DNA of 64,000 bases from assembly GCA_035998495.1 (NCBI GenBank), contig DASYHP010000080.1:1-64000 (forward strand). The letters are read 5' to 3'. Below are positions 1 to 8,073 of this stretch, piece by piece; positions within the stretch are counted from its first letter, which is position 1, and each line of letters begins with the position of its first letter. Both the position numbers and the translations under genes were made by a program. The notes under the pieces are model-generated. The model did no database searches, was not told the origin of the DNA, and was given only the letters and a program-made list of their open reading frames with translations. Source of the DNA: Mesorhizobium_B sp035998495 (GTDB lineage Bacteria > Pseudomonadota > Alphaproteobacteria > Rhizobiales > Rhizobiaceae).

Positions 1-604
1 GGCCTTTAGTACCCGCAGGCAACCCTGGGCGAGGCCGCCCCGGGCAGCAGGCCACGTTAGCCCGCCACCGGAGGCGCCGGCTCCTCCCCGCCAAACCACC
101 GTCATGATCGGCGTCCCCGGCGGAAGAAGCTGAGGCGAAGCATAAAGGAGGCGAACGGGGGCGTGGACGAAAGGGCCGAAGAATTCTTGCGAGGCGCGAT
201 TAACTGATTGGTTGCGCTGCAAAGAAAGTTGCAGTCGCGTGAGGGAACAGGACGCTTTGTCCACGGGGCCGGTGGGGTTGCGTCCTCGCTAGCGACGCTT
301 AAACGATTGATGATCGAGGAGTGGGCCAGAGCGCCGGACGGGGCATGCCCACCGACAGCCATGAAGCGTTGCCGATCGGCGCAGGGTTTTGGGCAAATTG
401 CGAGCATGAGGTTTGCCGTGGGGCGCGGCAAGCTTTCAGACGCAGCCCCAAGCCCCTCCGCCACGCTTCGCGTGGCTCTCTGCCCTCCGCATGGCTCCGG
501 GCGCTCGTCGCGCGGAAAGCCACTCCTTGTGGCTTTCCGCCGGCCTGCGGCCATCGCTTCTCGCCCGCCGCTTTTTGCAGGGGAGGATCCAGGGCGTGCC
601 GCTG
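1..604. other. Gene-poor left edge
   Basis: No reading frame here looks like a protein. The open frames on both strands lack recognisable motifs, have no good ribosome binding site and overlap each other. The first 100 bases are very GC-rich and could be the end of a structured RNA or of a gene lying outside the window, but I could not match them to 6S RNA, tmRNA, SRP RNA or RNase P. The only clear structure is the hairpin at 512-540. Confidence 0.4.
512..540. repeat. Perfect 12-bp inverted repeat
   Basis: GCGGAAAGCCAC (512-523) and GTGGCTTTCCGC (529-540) are perfect reverse complements around a 5-base loop. A smaller hairpin, CCACG..CGTGG, lies at 461-475. No T-run follows on the plus strand. 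It may be a terminator-like or repeat-type intergenic palindrome downstream of the minus-strand fliJ-like gene. Confidence 0.6.
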
Positions 605-970
605 TCAGGCGAGCGCCGCCCTTTGCCCTTCGCCCTCGCGGCGGTCGCGGGCATCCAGCGCCTCGGCCTTGGAAAGCTCCGCTTCAGCTTCGCCGAGTAG
701 CGCTTGGGCCAGGCTGCGCTGGGTCAAAAGGTCGGCGCGGGAGTTTTTCAGATTGTCGCGCCGCGCGCGCGCGGCCTTGGCGAAGGTGGGATAGGCGAAG
801 TGATTCACGTCGGTGATGCCGGCCTTCTTCTCCTCGGTCGCGATCTGAGCGTCGAGCTCGCTCGCCATGCGGTCGAACTCCGCGATCATGCCGTCGAGCT
901 GGCCCAGCCGGCGACGCTTGTCCGTCACCTGGAACTGCTTCAGCCGGACGAGATTCTCCCGTGACTTCAT
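605..970 (-). CDS. fliJ: FliJ-like flagellar export coiled-coil protein
   Basis: A 121-residue, highly charged, helical protein starting MKSRENLVRLKQ. Composition and heptad-like spacing suggest a long two-helix coiled coil, as in FliJ, the flagellar type III export chaperone that works with the FliI ATPase at the cytoplasmic face of the basal body. An earlier in-frame ATG at 1087 would add 39 basic, unconserved-looking residues, so I chose the ATG at 970. It is divergent from ctrA. A fliJ-type gene in this position is usual in Rhizobiales and fits CtrA control of motility. The family call rests on length, coiled-coil character and context, since FliJ proteins share little sequence. Confidence 0.72.
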   Translation of the reverse strand: MKSRENLVRLKQFQVTDKRRRLGQLDGMIAEFDRMASELDAQIATEEKKAGITDVNHFAYPTFAKAARARRDNLKNSRADLLTQRSLAQALLGEAEAELSKAEALDARDRREGEGQRAALA

Positions 971-1365
971 GCCTTGGTGCTCCCACGCTTCATGCGCGAC
1001 CCGCCTGTTTCCCGCGCTCCCGATGAGCGCAAAGGAAACCACTTTCTTAAGACGAGCGAGGGCCGGTAACCCTTCGTTTACGCGCATCGTTAATCATAGG
1101 GATGAGGGTTTAAGGCCCGGTAAAGACAGTGCTTCGGCTTGTTTCCAGCCTTGTTTTCAGCCTCGGGCGCCCATTCGGGCCGGAGGCGAGGAGGAGCGGC
1201 GGGCCGGACGGGCAGGGGAGACGCACCGGCGCCATCCTTTGTTAACCAAGAAATGCCAGCTTGAGGGCGCGCGTCTGATCGGCGCGAAACATTCGAGCGG
1301 GGCGGGCGAATGCAGTCACTGGCCCCGCGCGAGGTGGGCCGGCGCGGCGGAGAAGGGGAATTTTG

Positions 1366-2061
1366 ATGCGCGTTCTCTTGATTGAAGACGACAGCGCCAC
1401 GGCGCAAAGCATCGAGCTGATGCTGAAGTCGGAAAGCTTCAACGTCTATACAACCGACCTGGGCGAGGAGGGCGTCGATCTCGGCAAGCTCTACGACTAC
1501 GACATCATCCTTCTCGACCTGAACCTGCCGGACATGTCGGGCTACGAGGTGCTGCGCACCCTGCGCCTTTCCAAGGTCAAGACGCCGATCCTGATCCTGT
1601 CCGGCATGGCCGGCATCGAGGACAAGGTGCGCGGCCTGGGCTTCGGCGCCGACGATTACATGACCAAGCCCTTCCACAAGGACGAGCTCGTCGCGCGCAT
1701 CCACGCCATCGTCCGCCGCTCGAAGGGCCATGCCCAGTCCGTGATCACCACGGGCGACCTCATCGTCAACCTCGACGCCAAAACCGTGGAGGTGGCGGGA
1801 AGCCGCGTGCACCTCACGGGCAAGGAATACCAGATGCTGGAGCTCTTATCGCTCCGCAAGGGCACGACGCTGACCAAGGAGATGTTCCTGAACCATCTCT
1901 ATGGCGGCATGGACGAGCCGGAGCTGAAGATCATCGACGTGTTCATCTGCAAGCTCCGCAAGAAGCTCGACCATGTGTCGGGCGGGCAGAACTACATCGA
2001 GACGGTGTGGGGCCGCGGCTACGTGCTGCGCGAGCCCGAGGAGATCCGGGCCAGCGCGTGA
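1366..2061 (+). CDS. ctrA: Cell cycle response regulator CtrA
   Basis: A 231-residue OmpR-type response regulator and essential DNA-binding master regulator of the alphaproteobacterial cell cycle. The receiver domain (about 1-118) has acidic residues D8/D9, phospho-acceptor D51 in LLDLNLPD, S79 and K101. The winged-helix domain (about 130-225) ends in the OmpR signature ETVWGRGYVLRE. The opening MRVLLIEDDSATAQ matches CtrA closely. ATG 1366 is preferred to the TTG one codon upstream, with GAGAAGGGG as ribosome site. The long upstream region holds TTAACC at 1242-1247 and TTAA at 1090-1093 and 1110-1113, possible CtrA half-sites for autoregulation. The C-terminus is Ala-rich (RASA), compatible with ClpXP turnover. 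Its phosphotransferase gene chpT lies just downstream on the other strand. Confidence 0.97.
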   Translation: MRVLLIEDDSATAQSIELMLKSESFNVYTTDLGEEGVDLGKLYDYDIILLDLNLPDMSGYEVLRTLRLSKVKTPILILSGMAGIEDKVRGLGFGADDYMTKPFHKDELVARIHAIVRRSKGHAQSVITTGDLIVNLDAKTVEVAGSRVHLTGKEYQMLELLSLRKGTTLTKEMFLNHLYGGMDEPELKIIDVFICKLRKKLDHVSGGQNYIETVWGRGYVLREPEEIRASA

Positions 2062-2084
2062 GCGCCGTCAATCGAAACGTCAAG

Positions 2085-2114
2085 GGCGGCCGGGGAAACT
2101 CCGAGCCGCCTTTT
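2085..2114 (+). terminator. Rho-independent terminator after ctrA
   Basis: GGCGGC (2085-2090) pairs with GCCGCC (2105-2110), extended by CGG/CCG across a single mismatch, and is followed by TTTT. It lies 24 bases past the ctrA stop. Confidence 0.75.
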
Positions 2115-2220
2115 GCATATTCAGCGAATAGGAAGTAGCGAGTAGTAAGCCGTGGGTCGTGAACAAGGGGCTCTCACGCCCCTCGTCGACTGGAGCGGGC
2201 GGCGAGCGACTAGTCGCTCC

Positions 2221-2589
2221 TCACGCCGCGGCGGCCGAAAACTCCTGCATGCGCGACAAGAGCGACAGCCGGTCGAACGGCTTCAAGAGATAACCCTGCG
2301 CGCCGGCGCGCTTGGCCCGCATGATCGAGCCCACATCCTTCTCCACCAAGCAGATCACGATGCGGGGGTGTCCGCCCGCCGGCATCGCGCGGATGTGGCG
2401 GATCACCTCCACCGTGTCCATGTCGGGGAGAAAACCGTCGAGCACCACGATATCGGGCATCTCGGCCGCGCAAAAACCCAGCGCCTCGCTCCCCAGGCCC
2501 GCCTCGATCACGTCCAGACCCGCGCCGCTCAGGATCCGCCTGGCCACTTTGCGGATCACGCCGGAATCGTCCACGAACAAGCAGCGCAT
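2221..2589 (-). CDS. Single-domain response regulator next to chpT
   Basis: A 122-residue stand-alone CheY-like receiver with no output domain. Acidic pair D7/D8, phospho-acceptor D51 (VVLDGFLPD) and K103 in the LLKPF loop are present. At the position of the switch Thr/Ser (22 residues before the Lys) I read Leu81, preceded by Cys80, so classical T-loop switching may be altered. It points the same way as chpT, 258 bases downstream of it. Stand-alone receivers such as CpdR and DivK modulate the CtrA pathway, but the sequence is too short for a firm assignment to either. A phosphate-sink or adaptor role linked to ChpT is inference from location. Confidence 0.85.
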   Translation of the reverse strand: MRCLFVDDSGVIRKVARRILSGAGLDVIEAGLGSEALGFCAAEMPDIVVLDGFLPDMDTVEVIRHIRAMPAGGHPRIVICLVEKDVGSIMRAKRAGAQGYLLKPFDRLSLLSRMQEFSAAAA

Positions 2590-2847
2590 GCCCTTCTCCT
2601 CGAAGCCTCCCAGGAATCCGCGTGGCTGGCGGTCCGAGCCGTCTTTGACGGCCAGAAGGTAACGTCCCGCCGGTAAAGAAGCGGAGAACGGGTTGGGTTA
2701 AAACTTCGCCAAGCCGCCTCGATCCGTTCGCGCCGGCGCTGGGTCGGCTCTCGCTTCTTTGCGAGGAAGGCGCTCAAGCGCCGCGCGGCGGTTTCGCCGT
2801 CGGCGGAAACCCGCTCGCAAACCGCGTCCAGCGCGGCCCGCGCCCGC

Positions 2848-3477
2848 TCAGGCGGCCGCCAGCGCCACTTCTTCGGCGCCCGCCCGGATCTCGATCCGCA
2901 TGCCCGCGTCGCGCGCGAGCAGCAGCGTGTAGTAGGGCTGCACGGAATGGGCGTCGATCGGCTCCTCGAGCTTTCCTTCGGCGTGCAGCTCCAGGAATTT
3001 CGGCGGAACGCGCACCATGGGCCCGCTCGCCTGCAGCGTGAAGCGGGGGCTCTCGTTGAGCGCCTCCAAGGTGACGGTCAGACGCCCGCCGCGGGGAATG
3101 GCCCCGGCCGCCACCAGAAGAAGGTTCAGGAGCAGCTTCACCTTGTTCTTGGGAAGAAGCGCGCGCGCGCCGTTCCAAACGAGTTCGGGCTTTTCGTTCT
3201 TGAAGAAGGCCTGCGCCACGGTTTCCGCGTCGCCCGTGTCGATCTGCATGCCCGCCGAACCCGCCGCGCCGAAGGCGATGCGCGCGAATTGCAGCCGCGC
3301 CGAGGCGTTCTTCGCGCTCTGGCGGATCAGCCGCATGGCGTCCTCGTCGGCGCCGCCCTCGTCCAGCAGCTCCAGGCCGTTGTTGATGGCGCCCACGGGC
3401 GAGATGATGTCGTGGCACACGCGCGAGCACAAAAGCGCGGCCAGATCGCTGGCGGAAAGCGTGACAAGTTCGGTCAT
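2848..3477 (-). CDS. chpT: Histidine phosphotransferase ChpT
   Basis: A 209-residue protein resembling a degenerate histidine kinase: an N-terminal DHp-like helical hairpin with phospho-accepting His22 in SRVCHDIISPVGAINNGLELL-type sequence, then a pseudo-ATPase domain without N/G boxes. ChpT relays phosphate from the hybrid kinase CckA to CtrA and CpdR. The frame is open 56 codons further upstream, but those residues are Arg/Pro-rich and unlike the family, so ATG 3477 is taken. Its location beside ctrA and eipA matches Brucella-type order. A stand-alone receiver gene follows downstream. Confidence 0.93.
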   Translation of the reverse strand: MTELVTLSASDLAALLCSRVCHDIISPVGAINNGLELLDEGGADEDAMRLIRQSAKNASARLQFARIAFGAAGSAGMQIDTGDAETVAQAFFKNEKPELVWNGARALLPKNKVKLLLNLLLVAAGAIPRGGRLTVTLEALNESPRFTLQASGPMVRVPPKFLELHAEGKLEEPIDAHSVQPYYTLLLARDAGMRIEIRAGAEEVALAAA

Positions 3478-3846
3478 GCCAGGTCCATGATAGGTTCTCG
3501 TGTCCCTCGTCGCTCGGGCGGGTCGTCCCGCCCTTAGAGCAGTTTCCCCTCGCGTGGAATCGGCTCCAAGACGTCCTTGGTCGCATTTGCGGCGGCGGGC
3601 CGGCGTCCAGCCCACCGGAAAACGCTCCAAGCCGACCAGAGCCATGGAAGAGGCCCAGGCGAACGCCCGCGCGGCGGAAGGGGGCCGACCGCCTGAGGCC
3701 GTTCATGCGGCCTTAATCGTTGAAAAAGGATTACGGCATAGTGTCGCGGTTCAAGCGGTCGTCAAGCGCCGCAGGAGAGGCGCGGGCCGCGCGCCCATCG
3801 AGGACAGGGTTTCAGCGTCGGCGAAGGGCTCGCAGGAGACAATCTG

Positions 3847-4401
3847 ATGCTCAAACGCGTTTTTCTCTTTCTCGGCCTGATCTGCGCCTTCCAGGGCTTC
3901 ACGTCCGCCGCGAAGGCCCAAGGCTACTCCGCGCAGGAGATCGTCGATTCGGGCCACCAGTTCTTCGGGGCCGCCGCGGGCGGGCTCGCCTCCGTGGTGG
4001 AGAAGGTGTTGTCCGATTACGGCCTGCCCAACGGCTATGTGCTGGGCGAGGAGGGCTCGGGCGCCTTTGTGGGCGGGCTCACCTATGGCGAGGGCACGCT
4101 CTTCACCAAGAACGCGGGCGACCACAAGATCTTCTGGCAAGGGCCCTCGCTCGGTTTCGACTTCGGCGGGCAGGGCTCGCGCGCCATGATCCTGGTCTAT
4201 AACCTCGACGCCGTTCCCAGCCTCTACCAGCGCTTCGGCGGCGTGGCGGGTTCGGCCTATGCGGTGGCGGGCGTGGGCTTCACCGTGCTCAAGCACGACA
4301 ACATGCTGCTCGTGCCCGTGCGCACCGGCGTCGGGGCGCGGCTCGGGCTGAACCTGGGCTATCTCAAGCTTACGGAGCGGCCGACCTGGAATCCCTTCTG
4401 A
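3847..4401 (+). CDS. eipA: DUF1134 periplasmic protein EipA
   Basis: A 184-residue exported protein. Residues 1-24 form a signal peptide (KR, hydrophobic core, cleavage after AKA). The rest is a compact glycine-rich DUF1134 domain (YSC84-like), with stretches such as GLTYGEGTLFTKNAG and a final tyrosine-lysine-leucine strand. The Brucella homologue EipA is a periplasmic envelope-integrity protein tied to CtrA and to envelope stress resistance and virulence. Its position beside ctrA/chpT here supports the assignment. The ribosome site GGAGACA lies just before the ATG. It is followed by the anchored coiled-coil gene on the same strand. Confidence 0.92.
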   Translation: MLKRVFLFLGLICAFQGFTSAAKAQGYSAQEIVDSGHQFFGAAAGGLASVVEKVLSDYGLPNGYVLGEEGSGAFVGGLTYGEGTLFTKNAGDHKIFWQGPSLGFDFGGQGSRAMILVYNLDAVPSLYQRFGGVAGSAYAVAGVGFTVLKHDNMLLVPVRTGVGARLGLNLGYLKLTERPTWNPF

Positions 4402-4479
4402 CGGCCTCGGCCGGGGGCGGGCCTTTGCGTTCGCCCGCCGCCATGCCATAGGGGCCGAAATGGTTGCCTGGGCCCCCGC

Positions 4480-5565
4480 GTGATCGAAGCCGTCCTGTTT
4501 TTCGCGCTCGGATTCCTGAGCGCGGGCTTTCTGCTGCTGCTCGCCGCGCCCGCCTTCGCGCGGCGGGCGCGGCGGCTCGAGCGGCGGAGCTTGGAGGCCA
4601 CCCTGCCGATGTCCATGAACGAGCTCATGGCGGAAAAGGACCGCGTTCGCGCGGACGCGGCGGTCAAGATCCGCAAGTCGGAGATCGAGCTCAAGGCCGC
4701 GCGTGACAAGACGGCCGAGCACGCGATTCTCGTGGGCCGGGCGCGCGAGGACGCGCGGCTCCTGAAGGAGGAAAGCGCGCGCCGCCAGACCGCCATCAAC
4801 GCGCTCGAAGCCGAGCGCGACCGGCTGCGCCAGGCGCTGGCCGAAGCGCAGGAGGCTCTCCGCGCCAAGGCGGAGCAGGCCGCCGAGCTCGACGAAAAGG
4901 CCAACGCGCTGCAAAGGGAGCGCGACGAGGCCCAAAAGGAGCGCGACGAGGTGAGCCGGCTCTACGAGGAGGCGAGTTTTTCCGCTTCCAGCCGGCAGAT
5001 CGAGATGGTCGGGCGCGAAAGCGACATCGACCGGCTGGGCGAGGATGTGCAGACCCGCAACCGCGAGATCGACCGCCTGAAGCGCGAGCGCGACGAGGCA
5101 AGGGAGCAGCGGGTGCTGATCGAAGAGGAACTCGTGGGCGCGCGCGCCGAACGGGTGCGGCTGGAGGCGGAGCTCAGCGAGGCGAGCCGCGCCTCCGGCC
5201 TGTTCACGGGGCTCCGGGACGGCGAACAGGCCGACGCGCTGGCAAAGCTCACGGCCGAGCGCGACCGGCTGGAAACGAGGACCGCCGCGCTGATGCGCGA
5301 GAACAAGAAGCTGCGCGAGGAGGTCCAAGCGGCCCAGGCCGCCGCCGCCGCGGCCGCCGCGGCGCCCCCCGCCACGCCGCCGAGCCCGGAGGACCTGCGC
5401 GGGCAGATGGCGGAGCTCGCCGCCCAGGTGACGGCGCTCGCCGCGAAGCTCGAAGGCGCCGACGGCGCCATCGACCGCATCCTCGCCGCTACGCCGGCGG
5501 CCGGGGACGGCGGCCCGCCGAGCCTGGCCGACCGCATTCGCGCGCTTCGCGAGCGCGCGAGCTAA
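4480..5565 (+). CDS. Membrane-anchored coiled-coil protein
   Basis: A 361-residue protein starting at GTG 4480. Residues 1-25 form one transmembrane segment (VLFFALGFLSAGFLLLLAAP), followed by a basic stretch. Residues about 45-300 are a long, highly charged coiled coil rich in ERD/KER heptads, then an Ala-Pro linker with runs of alanine (about 285-305) and a short helical tail. The likely topology is N-terminal anchor with a cytoplasmic coiled coil. It lies 78 bases after eipA on the same strand, so an envelope or cell-shape role is possible but unproven. I do not recognise a named family. Similarity to myosin-like proteins would be compositional only. Confidence 0.82.
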   Translation: MIEAVLFFALGFLSAGFLLLLAAPAFARRARRLERRSLEATLPMSMNELMAEKDRVRADAAVKIRKSEIELKAARDKTAEHAILVGRAREDARLLKEESARRQTAINALEAERDRLRQALAEAQEALRAKAEQAAELDEKANALQRERDEAQKERDEVSRLYEEASFSASSRQIEMVGRESDIDRLGEDVQTRNREIDRLKRERDEAREQRVLIEEELVGARAERVRLEAELSEASRASGLFTGLRDGEQADALAKLTAERDRLETRTAALMRENKKLREEVQAAQAAAAAAAAAPPATPPSPEDLRGQMAELAAQVTALAAKLEGADGAIDRILAATPAAGDGGPPSLADRIRALRERAS

Positions 5566-6365
5566 ACTTCGGAAAAACGATGCAGCGCGACGGCCGCCGC
5601 TGTCGCCACGTTCAAGCTGTCCCAGCCCTCGGCGAGCGGGATGCGGGCGGTGGGCAGGCGGCGGAGCAGGCTCTCGGGCAGGCCCGGCCCTTCCGCGCCC
5701 AGCCACAGCGCGAGCCGCGGCGGGCGGGACAGGGTTCGGATGTCGGCCGCCCCGCCCGGCGAGAGCGCCAGATGCTCGAAGCCCTGCATGTCGAGGGCCG
5801 ACAGGAGCGCCTCGGGAGAGGGCAGCGCCGCGAAGGGAATCTTGAGCGCCGCGCCCACGCCGACGCGGATGGCTTTCCGGTAAAGCGGGTCGCAGGAGGT
5901 CGAATCGGTCAGCACGGCCGACACGCCGAAGGCGGCGGCGTTGCGGAACAGCGCGCCCATATTGTCGTGGTTGGAAATGCCCACGAGCGCCAGCACGAGT
6001 GCGCGGGCGGGCAGGTCTTCGAGCAGGCTTTTGGCATCCCCCGGAGGCGGCTTGCGGCCCACGGCCAGCACCCCGCGATGCACGGAAAAACCAGCCACCC
6101 TGTCCATCACGGCGGGCGGGACGACATAGACCGGCGCATCAGGCGGCAGCAGCGCGAGGATGCCTTCAGCGCCTGCGAGCCGGCTTTCGAGCAGCAGCAC
6201 CGATTCGGCCGAGAAGCGCGACGAGCGGGCGAGGATGCCGAGCACCACCTTGCCCTCGGCGATGAAGCGTTCCCGCCGCCCGACGAGATCGCGCTCGCGG
6301 ATGTTCTCGTAGGGCGCCAGCCGCGGGTCGGCCGCGTCGTCGATGCGGATGATCCGGGGTATCAA
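5562..6365 (-). CDS. SpoU/TrmH-family RNA 2'-O-methyltransferase
   Basis: A 267-residue SPOUT methyltransferase acting on rRNA or tRNA ribose. The substrate-binding domain (1-110) has RERDLVGRRERFIAEG. The C-terminal SpoU domain shows all three knot motifs: NHDNMGALFRNAAAFG (motif 1), LWLGAEGPGL (motif 2) and SLNVATAAAVALH (motif 3). I chose TTG 6365, with AGAGG upstream, because it gives the family N-terminus LIPRIIRIDD. The upstream ATGs at 6431 and 6446 fall inside a palindromic repeat. Its 3' end overlaps the convergent coiled-coil gene by four bases. The specific target nucleotide cannot be told. Confidence 0.88.
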   Translation of the reverse strand: MIPRIIRIDDAADPRLAPYENIRERDLVGRRERFIAEGKVVLGILARSSRFSAESVLLLESRLAGAEGILALLPPDAPVYVVPPAVMDRVAGFSVHRGVLAVGRKPPPGDAKSLLEDLPARALVLALVGISNHDNMGALFRNAAAFGVSAVLTDSTSCDPLYRKAIRVGVGAALKIPFAALPSPEALLSALDMQGFEHLALSPGGAADIRTLSRPPRLALWLGAEGPGLPESLLRRLPTARIPLAEGWDSLNVATAAAVALHRFSEV

Positions 6366-6419
6366 CCCCGCCTCTGGCCCGTCACCGGAGCGCCGTGCCG
6401 GAGAAGCCTGGTCCTTGCC

Positions 6420-6462
6420 GCATGATCCCATCCGAAAAGTCTGCAACGTTTCGGGATCATGC
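6420..6462. repeat. Rhizobiales-type palindromic repeat (GCATGATCCC ends)
   Basis: GCATGATCCC (6420-6429) and GGGATCATGC (6453-6462) are perfect inverted repeats around a 23-base centre that includes GAAAAGTCTGCAACGTTTC. This resembles the abundant intergenic palindromes ending in GATCATGC in rhizobial genomes. The right arm supplies the stop codon (6457-6459) of the HugZ-like gene. A partial copy lies at 18895-18914. Confidence 0.8.
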
Positions 6463-7239
6463 GCCGGCGCGGGCCTCGCGCGCCATCTCGGCCAGGATCA
6501 GCCGCAGGTCTTCGGGCATGGCGGGCTGACGCGGGAAGAAGACCCTTCGCACCTCGTCCCCGCAAGCCAGATCCATGCCGTCGAGGTCGATGCCCGTGAC
6601 GCGCCAGTCGCCGTCGGCCGCCTTCGCGAAATGGGTGGCGTATAGGCTCACCGCGTCGCGGTGATCGGCGTTCAGATGGGTGATGGCGGACGCTTCCGCG
6701 CCCATCAGCGCGCCGGCCGCGGGGCCTGTCGTCATCAGCTCCTCGCGCGACAGCTCATAGGCGCGGCCGAAACCGCCGTTCAGGCTCGCCCCTTCCGGCT
6801 CGAGCCGCACGAAGCAGAAGTCGCCAAGCCCCGCGTAAAGCGCGGCCTTGGGGTGGCGGGCGAGGTAGCGGCGCTCGGCGCGTCGGCCCTCGCGGCTTTC
6901 ACGCTCCAAAGTCGCGGCACGGGCGCGGATCGTCATGCGGGGATGAGCGAGGGGGTCGCCTTTGCCCGGCTCGCCCACAAGAAGCGAGACCCGGGGGTCG
7001 GCGCGAAGCGCGCCTGTATGGGCGGACAGGGCCGAGACCAGGATCAAGGGCGCGCCGTCGCTATCCGTCGCCGTGCCCACGCGGCTCGCCAAGGGCCAGC
7101 CGGTTTTCGGGTCGAGGACGGCCAGCGCGCCGAAGCGCGCCGCGCGCAGCAGCGTCTTGGCCAGCCGGACGGCGTCGGCATCCACCTCGCGCAGAACTTT
7201 CTTCGCCGCCGCGCCCATCTCGTCTTCGCCTTCGCTCAC
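6457..7239 (-). CDS. HugZ-like pyridoxamine-phosphate-oxidase-fold protein with DUF2470
   Basis: A 260-residue protein. The N-terminal split-barrel flavin/heme-binding fold (about 15-165) includes GWPLASRVGTATDSDGAP-type sequence. The C-terminal DUF2470 domain (about 180-255) begins with ITHLNADHRDAV. The two-domain architecture is that of HugZ-like heme-handling proteins and related plant-type PPOX proteins. Whether it binds heme or flavin cannot be read from sequence. The stop codon and last bases come from the palindromic repeat at 6420-6462. The start MSEGEDEMGAA at 7239 is plausible, with AGAGGG upstream on this strand. Confidence 0.88.
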   Translation of the reverse strand: MSEGEDEMGAAAKKVLREVDADAVRLAKTLLRAARFGALAVLDPKTGWPLASRVGTATDSDGAPLILVSALSAHTGALRADPRVSLLVGEPGKGDPLAHPRMTIRARAATLERESREGRRAERRYLARHPKAALYAGLGDFCFVRLEPEGASLNGGFGRAYELSREELMTTGPAAGALMGAEASAITHLNADHRDAVSLYATHFAKAADGDWRVTGIDLDGMDLACGDEVRRVFFPRQPAMPEDLRLILAEMAREARAGA

Positions 7240-7277
7240 CGAACCCTCTCGTTAAGAGGATTTCTATCCTACGCGAT

Positions 7278-7805
7278 CTACGCAGAAGCGGCGGACGGGG
7301 CAACCGCGCGGGCCGCATGCGTCACCATGCCCCGAAAGCGTTCCAGCGCGCCGGGCACGATCTCATGCGCCAGCAGACGGTCGGGATCGACGGGGAGCGG
7401 CATCGCGACTTGCCCGCGCGGCACGCGCCTGAAGCCGAGCGGGCCGTAATAGGGCTCGTCGCCCACGAGCAGCACCAAGCCCTCGCCGGCCGCAGCCGCG
7501 CCCTCCACCGCGCGGCGCACCAGGGCCTTGCCGATGCCCTTGCCGCTCAAGGAGGCGACGACGGCGAGCGGCCCGAGCAGAAGGCCGCGGCCGCCGCCGG
7601 CCGCCACAGGCGTGAGCCGCACGGAGCCGACGAGCTCTTCGCCCCGCCACGCCGCGAGCGACAGGTCGCGGCGTGGCGGCCCCTGCTCGCGGATCAAATG
7701 CGCGGCGCGGGCGAAGCGGCCGGGGCCGAAGGCGGCCTCATGAAGCGCCTCCACGAGGGCGTCATGCGCCGCCCGTTCGGGCAGGAAATGGATGTCGTCG
7801 GGCAT
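7278..7805 (-). CDS. GNAT-family N-acetyltransferase (YhbS-like)
   Basis: A 175-residue acetyltransferase. The acetyl-CoA-binding motif A appears as LGPLAVVASLSGKGIGKALVRR (Q/R-x-x-G-x-G/A type, here SGKGIGKAL). It is followed by VLLVGDEPYYGPLGFRRV, typical of the YhbS/COG3153 group. The substrate is unknown. It lies 38 bases upstream of the HugZ-like gene on the same strand and may be cotranscribed with it. Confidence 0.88.
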   Translation of the reverse strand: MPDDIHFLPERAAHDALVEALHEAAFGPGRFARAAHLIREQGPPRRDLSLAAWRGEELVGSVRLTPVAAGGGRGLLLGPLAVVASLSGKGIGKALVRRAVEGAAAAGEGLVLLVGDEPYYGPLGFRRVPRGQVAMPLPVDPDRLLAHEIVPGALERFRGMVTHAARAVAPSAASA

Positions 7806-8073
7806 GAAGGGTCCGGATCGTTGCGCTGGACAGAAACCGCGCGAGGGGTTCGCGCGGGCGACAAGGGAAGGCCCGCGTCAAGCGCGGCGCATGGCTCGTC
7901 GTCGGCTGCCCAGGAAATTCCGGTTCATGGCTCGAGCGCTAACATTTCGCGAGCCGCCCGTCCACTCGCAACGAAGCGCCGCGACCGGCAAAGACGCAGC
8001 GTTCACGCGCCGCGCCCTCCTCCCCCAAAGGCGCGGTCCCTAGATGAGGAGCATCAATGGAGGCGGTTTGATC

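Noticed and set aside
1..100. GC-rich start of the window considered as 6S RNA, tmRNA or RNase P
   Set aside because: None of the conserved sequences of these RNAs is present; left unassigned.
102..554. 150-codon minus-strand frame at the left edge
   Set aside because: Ser/Arg/Pro-rich, crosses the hairpin at 512-540, no family resemblance.
2774..3706. 310-codon minus-strand frame overlapping chpT
   Set aside because: Alternate frame of chpT, Arg/Gly-rich, no start signal.
3751..5706. 651-codon minus-strand frame opposite eipA and the coiled-coil gene
   Set aside because: Antisense shadow; the plus-strand genes have a signal peptide and coiled coil.
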